A DNA stretch of 64,000 nt, from the NCBI GenBank assembly GCA_029582155.1, contig CM055911.1:49994901-50058900 (forward strand), in the 5' to 3' direction. This DNA comes from Panopea generosa (taxonomy: Eukaryota > Mollusca > Bivalvia > Adapedonta > Hiatellidae). A program made the translations under genes and the position numbers. Of the stretch, positions 25,840 through 37,189 are shown in pieces (within the stretch, counting starts at the first letter, position 1; the number at the start of each line of letters is the position of its first letter). The notes under the pieces are model-generated. The model did no database searches, was not told the origin of the DNA, and saw only the letters and a list, made by a program, of their open reading frames with translations.

Positions 25840-26115
25840 ACTTCTCCCGAATCAGTGCTGATATGCCCTAATGAAAAACACACAGGAAATTCTAGTCTAT
25901 CCCAGAACGTGACATCTCCCGATTCATGTCTGTTAACCCCCAATGAAAAAGCAGGTAATTCTATGCATGTACCTCAATTCATAGCAATTGAACGCTTACT
26001 GAACTATAACTTTATTCAAATGACCAATCAACGTGATCAAATGTTGATTTCCCAGCATTGTTATTTAACGGACCGAATTGGGAGACTTCTCATTTTGTTG
26101 CGTCGCTGATCAATC
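25840..26115 (+). repeat. ~270-bp interspersed repeat, copy 3
   Basis: Contains gcaattgaacgcttactgaa, gaccaatcaacgtgatcaa and tatttaacggaccgaattgg. The 5' part holds a direct duplication of about 65 bp (gacttctcccgaatc / gacatctcccgattc). Confidence 0.7.
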
Positions 26116-27225
26116 AGCGAGCTCAAAGTTATTTTTTTTCTGAAAATTCCACGAGAAATCTACGACCAACGTTCCCTGAGGGAACTACGACCAACGCTAC
26201 ATGGGAGAGCTAGTGTCGTTTCTGCAATCTGTGGAATTTGCAACGGAGGCGGTCCCCGGTCATAAATCTCTTTTAGTAAGAAAAAAATAAATGTCTTTAT
26301 TTTAACCTGTTGAGTCTGCATGCCTAATTACAGCAATATGTCGGTTTTATCAATTTAGATTTGTGTGTGTGTGTGTGTGTGTGCGTGCGTGCGTGTTTGC
26401 GTGCGTGTTTTCTTTGCAATTAACACTACGGTACTGCTTGAATATGCCCTATAATCTGAATTAAAAATGACTTGAAAGATTCAGTGAAAAATTAGCTTAA
26501 TAAACAAGTGACATCTTACGGAACAGCGTATTATAAATTAGGTCCATTTGTATTAATTTCCAATGATTAAACCATCTGGGTTCTTTCTTAAAATTTATAA
26601 TAACGCACAAAAATATATGAGACATAATGATGAAAGTATTTGATTTTTAGCCATTTTGTGCTGATAAAAACTATAATAAACGATGTAAAAGTTGCTCAAA
26701 TGCATATTTAACAACATTTTAATATCTTCAGAAATTTAACATTAGCACCAAACTGATCGCAAAAACTATGTCTGTTTATGACCCGATCATTACACGTGTT
26801 GTCACAATGAATACATACAACTTATGATACATGTATGTGCACGAAAAAAGTGTGTCAAAGAAACAGATGTCACATAGTATGCAAGATACAAAAAAGAGTC
26901 AACACGGGTCTAATAAAGGGCGATAACCGTTGAATAAATGTTTACTCGAGTGAAAAGGTTGTGTCCCCTGTTATTAAATAAATGAGAAGATTTTATGTAT
27001 ATTTTCTTTTTTGGAAGTATATTGTAAATAATACACACCGGTCGTTGATACATTAAACTTTTTATGGCAAAGAGAGAAAAAAACGAAATAGAAATGATGG
27101 TAAAATATTTCAGCCAAAACGTTTCTTAAAAATTTGATGCTGAATAAGATGCTGAATTTATGTCATGGATTTCGTAATGAAATTATCAACAACAATTTTT
27201 CATATCAAACAAATGATTCTTAAAA
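26116..27225. other. AT-rich intergenic sequence with (TG)n tract
   Basis: A (TG)n tract at about 26362-26384 continues as GTGC/GTGT variants to about 26408. A short direct repeat (gaactacgaccaacg / tctacgaccaacgttccctg) is near 26160-26190. No gene was recognised. Confidence 0.6.
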
Positions 27226-27227
27226 TG

Positions 27228-27276
<49 letters not shown>

Positions 27277-27395
27277 TAACAACAACAACACATTGCTAAA
27301 CAACAACAACAGCAACAACAATAACAACGGCAACACACCAAAAACGCATCATCAACAAACGCAGAACAACAAACAACATCAGCAACAACAAAACC
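27228..27395 (+). repeat. (AAC)n microsatellite, perfect then imperfect
   Basis: AAC trinucleotide run, perfect to about 27275, then interrupted up to about 27395. Open frames through it (polyV/C on the minus strand) are artefacts of the repeat. Confidence 0.95.
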
Positions 27396-27992
27396 AACAC
27401 TTTTGAGATACAGGGACTGAACCTTTTCACACACGAGAACTTTTCTAGATGTGCGATGTATGTAGATAATCATAAATACATCTCTTCTCATGATTTGTAA
27501 TATTCTACAATGACCTAAAGGGAGCTTTTATGGATATGTTTATACATTTTATAGAAGTGCTATGCTTTCTTATTCGACATGTAAAACTATTCTAACTAGT
27601 TATCAACCGTACATACTCGGCCAATTCCGTCATTCTTTGGTATTAGATAAGGATCATTGGCGAGGTGGTCCGAATGACTAGTCATAAGACTGGTTCATGG
27701 TTTAGTTACCCTTTTAGTAATATTTTGTTAAAAAGTTCAGAGACGGGTTTCTCTTTTCCTCATTTTTCTCAAGAACCAGTCTAGTTTCTAAATAATTCAA
27801 CTCATTGAACGAAATTGATATGGACGGATGAACTGACAACTAACAGTCTGGTGTATTCGACAATTCTATAGTTTCCACATGTCAATATAATAAAAAGAAT
27901 TGATTATTGTTCTTCATAAAGCAATAAAACAATTAACTTTACATTAAATTGTTTGTATTTTATTTTCCCCTCTGTTTAGTATAACAGTATAT

Positions 27993-28200
27993 TTGCGTTG
28001 TTCAGAGGTAGAGGATCGGCCCCATGATTGGAGGGTCGAGGGTTCGAACCTCTGCTATGGCTATGTATGGTGTCCTTGAGCAAGACACCTTTTCCGCATA
28101 AACTTAGTACTGGTTATACCCACGACGACTTCAAGCTTGATTTGTTCAAGTTGGAATAACTTGTTTCACAATAAAAAAAACAAATAAGTTTAAACTAAAC
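27993..28200 (+). mobile_element. SINE family B, full length
   Basis: The best family B copy here. tRNA-like head gcgttgttcagaggtagagg with box B agggttcgaacctctgc; core ctatgtatggtgtccttgag, caagacacc and cttagtactggttatacc; tail aagttggaataacttgtttc, then A-rich sequence and aagtttaaactaaac. Length about 208 bp. Confidence 0.85.
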
Positions 28201-28339
28201 TTTTAAACTAAGTTCTAGCATAACGGTATGTTGCTGAGGTTTTCATCTGCTATCCGGGGATATATGGAACATACCCGGGATATCGGATATACCAAATATG
28301 TATACGATATCCAGATTAAAATTTAACTCATCTAATAAG

Positions 28340-28605
28340 CACTGGGGCGAACCCATGTGGATTTATGCTATGGAATGGTGCAAAAGATCGAAGGAAACGT
28401 GCCCGCCTTAGGTAACATTTTTCACACAACCGTTGCACTTTTTGCAAAAAAATATACGTTTTTGAATGGTCACTATATATAACCGGTTATTCGTCTCTAT
28501 ACAGAGACGGCGTCCGACTTATTAAGGAAAAGCCTTGAAGCGGGCACTTTTTCCTCAGTTTTTTGCACCATTCCATAGCATATCACGTGAGATTGGCACC
28601 TTGAT
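28340..28605. mobile_element. Foldback (palindromic) MITE-like element
   Basis: The left arm (28340-28402) and right arm (28535-28603) are inverted copies sharing tatgctatggaatggtgcaa and, further in, (a)gtgcccgc. At the centre, CGTCTCTATACAGAGACG (28492-28509) forms a perfect 7-bp stem with a 4-base loop. A one-arm relative is at 20990-21165. No target duplication was established. Confidence 0.6.
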
Positions 28606-28687
28606 AAGTAGTTGTCATCAACGAGTTGGGTGTAATACAATGTTAAAACATCCAGTAGTATAAGTGAAGGAAGACAATTCAGAGATC

Positions 28688-28800
28688 TGAGTAGAAACAG
28701 TGTCCTTCCACGAGTAACTGGCAAACTTTCTCACATAAACTATTTGAATCGAGCTTGGCTCAAACCTACAACCTTAGCGATCAACGCTTTTTTTTTATCC
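28688..28800 (-). mobile_element. Partial SINE related to the 15261 element
   Basis: Shares agtaactggcaaactttctc, acata and a degenerate box B region with the element at 15261-15393, same orientation. The tRNA-like head is poorly preserved. Confidence 0.5.
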
Positions 28801-29337
28801 TGAGTAGGTAACAGCAGCCTTCGGCTCAGTAAAAGTAAATTAATCGTATTATGCAATATAATCAGTGTTTATTACGAGTATGTAAACTTAAAACATCATC
28901 GAATTGAGATAGAGGGTGAGCGAAGAGAGTATGGTGTCTACTTTGCATAATATTTGTCTACAATAGCTAGTACGAAAATTGCAGAATTAGTTCATTAAAA
29001 ACCTATTGTGTCAACTTCTATTTTGATCATAGTAAACACATAACTATGTATCATGAACCACAATAAGCCAAATGATAAGTGCTTCATTTGCATAAGGGGC
29101 GGGGACGCTTCATTTGCATACCATTATATGACCATTTCCATAATCACCCCCTTTAACACTTAAAACTGAGTTATAATATTCGTTTATGTGTATTACGTAA
29201 ACATACACATGCAGCCTCCACACACCACCACAAAACGTTGCATTTGGGGTTTTATTTTGTTAAAACTTTTTCTTAAATTTCAATCACTTATAAGAAATGT
29301 CCTCTCTGGGCCATCGTGGCATTTTATTATTTAATTT

Positions 29338-29470
29338 AAGTCGAAACAACGAAACAACGATGGTGATAAGTCAAAACTACGATGGTGAAAAGTCGAAACT
29401 ATGATAGTGAAAAGTCCAAACAACGAAACTACGACTGTGAAAAGATGAAACTACGATGGTAGTCGAAATT
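29338..29470 (+). repeat. ~22-bp tandem repeat (cgaaactacgatggtgaaaa)
   Basis: Five to six imperfect units of agtcgaaactacgatggtga-type sequence, some with duplicated 'caacgaaa'. Similar short repeats are, as I recall, common in mollusc DNA. Confidence 0.8.
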
Positions 29471-29519
29471 ATTTTGATTTTTCAATTTTTTACCAGTAAT
29501 TAAACTTGGACATCATTTT

Positions 29520-29582
29520 GTGTTTTTTTTGTGTGTTTTTTTGTGTGTGTGTGTGTTGGGGGGGGGGGGGGGGCGGGGGGGG
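29520..29582 (+). repeat. GT-rich tract and poly-G run
   Basis: T- and GT-rich sequence followed by a 16-base G run (29558-29573), a C, and eight more G. Such a run could form G-quadruplex structure and is a likely place for assembly error. Confidence 0.9.
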
Positions 29583-29688
29583 TGTCAACAAGGTAAAATC
29601 AAACCTTAACTAGTGTTTTTTTGTGAAAATTACATAAACCATATTTGTGATTATCAAGGAAATGATGTATAAATGTTCTACAACACGG

Positions 29689-29962
29689 GGCCGGGCCCGA
29701 TTAGCACAGTCGGTTACGCGTCTGACTATCAATCCAGGGGTCGTGAGTTCGAATCCCCCACCCGGCAAAAGTCTCCGTAATAATTGTGTCTCATTACCGT
29801 TCGTCTCTAACCACTGATTCAAGTGGGAAAGTTATCAGTTACATGCGGAGATGGGGTGTGCTCGATTACTGGTTAATCCCAAGAAGTGGTTAGATTAATT
29901 GATCGTCTGTTAGCCCTCGATGGCATAAAAATGACGCTCAAAATTCAATCAATCAACCAATC
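29689..29962 (+). mobile_element. SINE family A, full length (best copy)
   Basis: tRNA-like head with box A (gattagcacagtcgg) and box B (gagttcgaatccccc), and remnants of an acceptor stem (gccgggc ... acccggc). Body: gtctctaaccactgattcaa, gtgggaaagttatcag, ctggttaatccc. Tail: gccctcgatggcataaaaat, then gacgctcaaaattcaatcaa. It defines the family in this window. Confidence 0.88.
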
Positions 29963-30639
29963 TACAACGCGGAAAATCACCCAAAACTATACGAGAATGA
30001 TGAACCTGCGATTCTCTGTCAACCTTATCATTTTATTCGGGTACCATGTGCACATCTTACTCAATAGCGTCTTATTTTTGCTATGTTGTAAAAATTCTGA
30101 ATCGAACAATTTAGTAAGATAGACACATAGAACAGGTATTCTAAATTTTAGGGTTGTATCAATAAAATTATCGAGAAATAGGACTAAAACGAAATCGGCG
30201 GTGTATTGGGGATTAAAATTGTTCTCACAAAATTGTACTGGGCATTGTATTTGGTTGTACTGAGGATTGCCATTTAAAAATGTGATAATTAGTGTTTACT
30301 GTGACATCGTTCTGGATTTCTTGGTCCCTGCAATCACATTTCATCCATTTATGACTAAATATTTGCGCATGTTACGTGTAGTCTTAAAAATTTAATTTTT
30401 TATGTTTTATTATCTTCATTATAAAAAAAGATTGTTACAATTAACTATTCGCTTTGTTTTAATACAAATATTATGCATTTAAATATGTGTTGCTTTTTAC
30501 GAGAAATTTACATTTACATCGTTTCCTACCGCGCATGTTTGCGATTGATTTGATATATTAAAAATTAATTTAAATACGTCTCTCTGAAACTGTCGTATTT
30601 GCCGAAATTCTGAATTGATGGTTAGAAAATGCGAGTTAA

Positions 30640-30970
30640 GCCCAAAATGAGCATTCAGTTGTAATACGTATGACTCCTGAAGAGGGGAGAATGAAAAAGA
30701 ATAAAGAAAATGTATTACAGAATTTGTATTCTTCTAAATCCAAACAATTCCAGACATCTAGAATATCCTTCAAAATTGGTGAAAGAGTAAGAATAAGTAA
30801 ATGCAAAAAAACAATTTGAAAAGGGTTACACCCCTAATTGGACGGAAGAAATATTTGTTGTTAGGGACATTCAAAATACAAAACCTGAAAAGGTGTTGAA
30901 ACGCAATTACAAAAAGAAAAGGGCTTATGTAAAATGGAGTTGTAATTCTAATGATTTCAATTTTTTTTGT
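30640..30970 (+). pseudogene. Degenerate Polinton/Maverick-like integrase C-terminus with chromodomain
   Basis: Fragments read like the end of a DDE integrase of Polinton type. A HSVVIRMTPEEG motif (the 'H.ssigmTP.ev' site) is followed by FKIGERVRISK at 30767-30799. A one-base frameshift near 30814 leads to KGYTPNWTEEIFVV and then KVLKRNYKKKRAYVKW...NDFN, the pattern of a chromodomain (VKW and FN motifs). There is a stop in the upstream frame and no upstream catalytic core. The element is a dead relic. Ty3-type integrases also carry chromodomains, but the spacing and the 'YTPNW.EE.F' block favour Polinton. Confidence 0.55.
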
Positions 30971-30974
30971 TTCC

Positions 30975-32265
30975 GTTTAAGGAATCAGCTGTTTGATGAA
31001 ATATGTGTAATGAGATGGGGTGAAGGAAGGGGTAATTATGAGCTGATCTTTTTTTGAGTGGTTGGAAAATTGCGCTGTAAGTGGTATATTGTAAACTACT
31101 GTTCGTTAATACGCAGAGTAGTGTTAACGAATTCCAAATATAATACAGTGAGCATTGAGATATATTACACAATAGATTGTTTTTTATTCTAAAGTTTTAG
31201 AATAATCATTCGATACTTATGATACGTTATACAAACTGAGTAAATGTGTGTGAAATAAAGCTACACGAGTTGCTTCCCTTAAAACGTATAACATCTCCAT
31301 CTTTTTGAAAATGTGGAAAAAAGACATTATTCAGGTACATTTTGTTCAATGGTACAAATATCAAAAGATTCAAAGATAATTATAGAATGTGCTTCTCCTT
31401 CTAATTGGCTGACTGCAGAAGGTGGTCTGTTGGAATTTAAGTCCATTAACCGGTGCTAATCTAGTCCCAAGGTGTGCATCACTCATGTCTGCTTTATTTC
31501 ACAGTTCATAAAATAATCGTTCACATGCCCAAGGTTGATGAGATAAGCTAGCATTCCTGCAAGTTAATAGTTCACAAATGATAACAAGCAATTCACTTTT
31601 GCTACTCATAAGGCATTGTCTTATTTACACACAGTAAATTTAGATTTACCTTTTCAGGCGGCTTGATGCCTCTACCAGATCTAGTAATATAATCTGAATT
31701 TGACCCTTTGTATTCTGTCTGTATCTGGCTGGATTGTTTTTATTGGAGATTTATCAGTATGCGTTTGTGGGAATTGCGGTCTTGATTGTTCTGGTTCAAC
31801 TTGAGATGTCGTATTTATGTTTTGTTGAATGTGCTGAATGTGCCTCAATTATGGGAAATGGATTTTTTCTTGACTTTGGAGCATATAACTTCTGTTACGG
31901 CGATATAGTCCACCATATTGTGCTTCAACCAAATAAGATATGTCGTTTTTATGTCTATGTTATAACAATAGCTGGTGGCCATGATTTAGTCTGCTGAAGT
32001 CTTACACCTTCCCCAATATGCAATAGATTAAGTTGTTTTGCATGATTGTCATAATTTTTTTTTTACCTTTCTTGAATGTTTACATTTTTTACGTAATAAC
32101 TGTCTACTTGGGAATTTGCGAAGTGAGATTTATATATGTCAGTGGTAAAGTAAAACAGAATATTGTCTACCCAAAAGCAATTGTGTTGGTGATAAACGAG
32201 CAGATACTTTCTGAACTCGAGCATTAGAATATCCATTTGACCTGGGACACTTTTATATTTAGCGT
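30975..32265. other. Unannotated stretch with unsupported open frames
   Basis: Frames at 31734-31997 and 32033-32227 (+) are hydrophobic and cysteine-rich but have no recognised domain, splice structure or start context. They are probably chance or relic sequence. No repeat copy was found elsewhere in the window. Confidence 0.4.
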
Positions 32266-32269
32266 GTTA

Positions 32270-32392
32270 TATTTTGTATTGTAGAGAATCTGATCCAAGT
32301 TCGGAAGGTCGTGGGTTCGATCCCCCGCCACGACTATGTGTGGTGTCCTTGAGCAAGGCACTTTATCTGAATAAACCTAGCACTTTGCCATT
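32270..32392 (+). mobile_element. SINE family B, cut short by the 21-bp array
   Basis: tRNA-like box B (gtgggttcgatcccccg) and family B core (cacgactatgtgtggtgtcc, ttgagcaaggcactttatct, cctagcactt). The element stops within the 'tagcactgg' part of the core and the 21-bp array starts at once. Confidence 0.8.
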
Positions 32393-32395
32393 CAC

Positions 32396-35045
32396 CAGTG
32401 GTTTCATGGCATTTGGCAGTGGTTAATTGTCGTTTGGCTGTGTTAATTTGTCATTCGCCAGTGGTTAATTGTCATTCAGCAGTAGTTGCATGCCATTCGG
32501 CAGGGGTTATTTGTCATTCAACAATGGTTATATATCATTTGGCAGTGGTTATTTGTCATTCGGCAGTAGTTATTTGTCAATCAGTAGTGGTAACATAGCA
32601 TTTGGCAGTGGTTACTTGCAATTCGGAATTAGTAACTCATCATTCGGCAGTGGTTACTGTCATTTGGCAGTGGTAACATGTCATTCGGCAGTGGTAACAT
32701 GTCATTCGGCACTGGTTAGTTGTCATTCGGAAGTGTTTACATGGCATTCGGCAGTGGTTAATTGTCATTCGGTAATGGTTATAATTCATTCAGCATTAGT
32801 AGAATTTCATTTGGCAGTGGTAACTTGTCATTCGCTAGTGGTTACACATCATTCAACAGTAGTTATATTACATTCGGCAGTGGTTACTTGTCATTCGGTT
32901 GTGGTAAGATGGTATTGGTAGTGGTTACATGCCATTCGGCAGTGGTCACACATCATTTGGCAATGTAACTGTCATTTAGCAGTGGTTACATGGCATTCAA
33001 CAGTGGTTATTTGTCATTCGGTAGTGATTGCATGTAATTCGGCAGTGGTTATTTATCATTCAGCAGTGGTTGCATATCATTCGACAGAGGTTATTTGTCA
33101 TTCAGCAGTGTTTAAATGTCATTCAGTAGTGGTTACTTGCCATTCGGCAGTGGTCACATGGTATTCGGCAGTGATTATTAGTCATTCGGCAGTGGTAACC
33201 TGGCATTTGACAGTGGTTAACTGTCATTCGGCAGTGATTATATGTCATTCACCAGTGGTTAAATGTCATTTGGCAGTAGTTACTTGTCATTTGCTAGTGG
33301 TAACACATCATTTGACAATGGTTACTGTCATTCAGCAGTGGTTACATGACATTCAGTAGTAGTTAAATATCATTAGGCATCGGTTGCTGTCTTTCAGCAG
33401 TGGGTACATGTCATTCGGAAGTGGTAACAAGTCATTATACTGTAATTATTTGTCATTCGCCAGTGGTAACATGTCATTTGACAGTGGTAACATGTCTTTG
33501 GCAGTGGTTACATGTCTTCGGCAGTGGTCATACATCATTTAGCAATGGTTACTGTTATTCAGCAGTGGTTACATGTAATTTGGCAGTGGTTAAATGTCAT
33601 TCGGCAGTAGTTACTTGTCATTAGGTACTGGTCACTGTCATTCAGCAATGGGTACATGTCATTCGGTATTAGTTACATGTCTTCGGCAGTGGTCATACAC
33701 CATTTAGCAATGGTTACTGTTATTCAGCAGTGGTAACATGTAATTCGGCAGTGGTTATTTGTCATTCGGTAGTGGTTAAATGTCATTCGGCAGTGGTTAT
33801 TTGTCATTCGGCAGTAGTTATTTGTCATTTAGTAGTGGTTACATAGCATTTGGCAGTGGTTACTTATCATTCGGAATTGGTAACACATCATTCGGCAGTG
33901 GTTACTGTCATTTGGCAGTGGTAACATGTCATTCGGCAGTGGTTGCATGTAATTCGGCAGTGGATATTTGTTACACATCATAAGGCAGTGGTTAAATGTC
34001 ATTCGGCAGTAGTTACTTGTCATTAGGCACTGGTTTCTGTCATTCAACAATGGGTACATGTCATTTGGTATTGGTCACATGTCATTCTGAAGTGGTTACA
34101 AGTCATTATGTTGTGATTTTTTGTCATTTGCCAGTGGTTACATGTCATTTGACAGTGGTTACATGTCTTTGGGCAGTGGTAACATGGCATTCAATAGTGG
34201 TTACATATATATTTTGAATAGGTTACATGACATTTAACATTTGTCATTTGGCAGTGGTTACACATTATTCGGAAGTGGTTACTGTCATTAAGCAGTGATA
34301 ACATGTCATAGGGCAGTGGTTACATAGCATTAAATAGTGGTTACATGGTATTCGGACGTGGTAACATGACATTCAGCAGTAGTTGTATGTCATTTGGCAG
34401 TGGTTACCTGTCATTCGGCAGTCGTTAAACATCATTCAGCAGTAGTTACTGTCATTCAGCAGTGATTACATGTCATAGGGCGGTGGTTACATGGCTTTCA
34501 ATAGTGGTTACATGGTATTCGGAAGTGGTTAAATGGCATTCAGTAGTAGTTGCATGTCATTTGGCAGTGGTACCATGGCGTTCAGCAGTGGAAAACTTGT
34601 CATTTGGCAGTGTTTATACATCATTTGGCAGTGATAACATGTCATATGGCAGTGGATTTTTGTCATTCGGCAGCGATTACTTGTCATATCTTTGGTTATA
34701 TGTCGTTCAGTATTGGCTACCTGTCATTCGGCAGAAGTAAATTGTCACTTGGCAGTTGTTACCTCGTCAGTGGTTACTTGTCATTCGCCAGTAAATATAT
34801 GCCATTCAGCAGTGGTAACATGTCATTCGGCAGTGGTAACATGTCATTCGACAGTGGTTACATGTCATTTGGAAGTGGTAACATGTAATTCATTAGTGAT
34901 TACATGTCATTCGGCAGTGGTTACATCTTATTCGGAATTGGGTAACTTGTCATTCGCCAGTGGTTATATGTCATTCGGCAATACATGTCGGCAGTGGTTA
35001 CATGTCATTTGGCAGTGGTTACTTGTCATTCGGCAGTGGTTTCTT
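32396..35045 (+). repeat. 21-bp minisatellite, left arm (+ orientation)
   Basis: About 126 units by length, typical unit gtcattcggcagtggtta plus cat. Many copies vary at 'ggc/gga/gcc' and at 'catt(c/t)gg'. The unit is exactly seven codons and all three + frames of the consensus are free of stops: SFGSGY(L/M), CHSAVVT and VIRQWLH. This explains open frames of up to 150 codons. There is no start-site, splice or composition evidence that any is translated. Confidence 0.95.
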
Positions 35046-36254
35046 ATTTTCTTCGTTTATTTCACTTGCTTTTCATGAGTTAAAGTGTAATCAAAATGAT
35101 GCAAATAAAATATGAAAGTACCTTAAATGATCTGACGCTATAACGACTATCGCTTCGCCCACTAGCAACGCGGCATTGTTTGTCCAAGTAAATACAATGT
35201 TTGGAATAAAAATGGATGAATAGCAACAAATATATCGCTAATTGAATTATCGACTCGTTTGACTGACAGTACGTAGTGTGTATGCACTTTCTTAATCTGT
35301 AAAGCGACATTACTCTCGTAAATTTTATGAAAGGCATTTTGGTCATCTTTTTAGTTTTTGCGCGTTTTGCACTTGTGGGTGAGACTATCATTTGTATATT
35401 TATCGGAAAGAGGCTAAAAACCGAAAACAATGTTTAAAAAGAACACACAACGATAATTTCGCAATTTTTTTACATTTCTGTTTCAAACCACTGTATTATT
35501 CATATTGATATACAGTTGTTATTGACAGACATGTACCTATGTCGGCAAATAATAAATATAGAAGCAAATGCCTTTGAGTTAACTATTTACAAATCGAAAT
35601 ATGTTCAGTACTTAAATTTGATTGAGAGAGGGTAAACCTCTTTTTTTAGATACTTCACTATGATACATTTACAAAACCGGGTCTGCCGTATTTATTAGTT
35701 TCTCTTACATAACTCCTGGTGCTGGTTATGATTTGTATCCTGTATTATTGGAATTTTGATAAAACTTAATTATATATACAATCAGTACTCTACCCTGGTG
35801 ACATCAAACGGTCATATGAGCCGGATAAAATGATTTGCAACTGATACTCCAATATAGACATTTTTGTTGATATTAATGTTTTACCATTTGTTGTATATAA
35901 TATGGTATCATATATCTCTTTATTGTCTTAATAATCGGTTATAATGATATGTCAGTAGTCATTCTCTGTTTTGTAAGTATTGTATATGTGTAATGTATAT
36001 CTGTAAATATTGTATATATGTCAGGTATATCTGTAAATATTGTATATATAAAAATATTTTGGAGAGTCCTCATGTAAGATTGAATTTATTTAAATGAGTT
36101 CAATTGTTAGATAAAGTATTTGTTATTTTTATTATTAATGTTAGAATACTTCTCAAATCCGCCACTGTAGACAACCGTTTCAGCCGTTCTTGACGTCATG
36201 CAGGCGTTAGCGCCGACTGGAAGTGACACCGTTTTAATCACAATATATTTAGTA
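35046..36254. other. Spacer between the two inverted array arms
   Basis: About 1.2 kb of non-repetitive AT-rich sequence. A 116-codon minus-strand frame (35080-35430) matches no known domain. Tandem 'gtatatctgtaaatattgta' copies occur at about 35985-36050. The last 130 bases are GC-richer (gacgtcatgcaggcgttagc). Confidence 0.6.
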
Positions 36255-37165
36255 AGCACTTAACCACTGGGATGACATGTAACCACTGTCGAATGACATG
36301 TTACCATTGCTGAATGATGTGTAACCGCTGCCAAATGACAAATAACAACTATTGAACGGCAGGTAGCGGCTGACGAATGATATGTTACCACTGCCGAACA
36401 CCATGTAATTACTGCCGAATGACAATCAACCACTGTCGAATGACATGTAACCGCTGCCGAATAACAATTAACCACTGCCGAATGACGTGTAACCACTACT
36501 GCATAACAATTAACCACTGCCGAATGACGTGTAACCACTACTGAATGACAAGTAACCACTAACGAATGGCATGTCACCACTACCGAATGACATGTAACCA
36601 CTGCCAAAGGACATATAACCACTGCCAAATAACATGTAACCACTGCCGAATGACATATAACCACTGCCGAATGATGTTAACCACTGCTGTCAATAAGTAA
36701 CCACTGCCAAATAACATGTAACCACTGCAAAATAACATGTAACCACTGCCGAATGACATGTAACTACTGCCGAATGATGTTAACCACTGCTGTCAATAAG
36801 TAACCACTGCCAAATAACATGTAACCACTGCAAAATAACATGTAACCACTGCCGAATGATGTTAACCACTGCTGTCAATAAGTAACCACTGCCAAATAAC
36901 ATGTAACCACTGCAAAATAACATGTAACCACTGCCGAATGACATGTAACTACTGCCGAATGATGTTAACTAATGCCGTCAACAAATAACCACTGCCAAAA
37001 AACGTGTTACCACTGCCAAAAAGCATGTAACCACTGCCAAATGACATGTAAGCACTCTCGAATGATGTATAACCACTGCTGAATGACAAATAACCACTGC
37101 TGAATACCATGTAACCACTGTCGAATGACAAGTTACCACTGCCGAATGACAAGTAACCACATCGG
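36255..37165 (-). repeat. 21-bp minisatellite, right arm (inverted)
   Basis: The same 21-bp unit as at 32396-35045 but in reverse complement (gtaaccactgccgaatgaca on the + strand), about 43 units. A higher-order block starting aatgatgttaaccactgctg recurs at 36670, 36773, 36855 and 36958, that is 103, 82 and 103 bases apart; the short one lacks one 21-bp unit. The arm ends against the LINE endonuclease fragment. Confidence 0.95.
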
Positions 37166-37189
37166 AATGAAAATGAACCATCGTTGCTT

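Noticed and set aside
25855-26109. 84-codon open frame as a small gene
   Set aside because: It lies wholly inside an interspersed repeat with two other copies nearby that are not open.
27186-27491. 101-codon minus-strand frame rich in C and V
   Set aside because: Translation of an (AAC)n microsatellite.
29689-29765. Functional tRNA gene
   Set aside because: Boxes A and B are good but the anticodon stem does not pair and a SINE body and tail follow.
31734-32227. Two hydrophobic open frames as membrane protein genes
   Set aside because: Random AT-rich frames commonly look hydrophobic; no signal or family supports them.
32469-32921. 150-codon open frame in the 21-bp array as a repeat protein
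   Set aside because: All three forward frames of the unit are open, so the frame carries no coding evidence.
35080-35430. 116-codon minus-strand frame in the spacer between the inverted arms
   Set aside because: No domain, start context or splice signals; composition like the surrounding AT-rich DNA.
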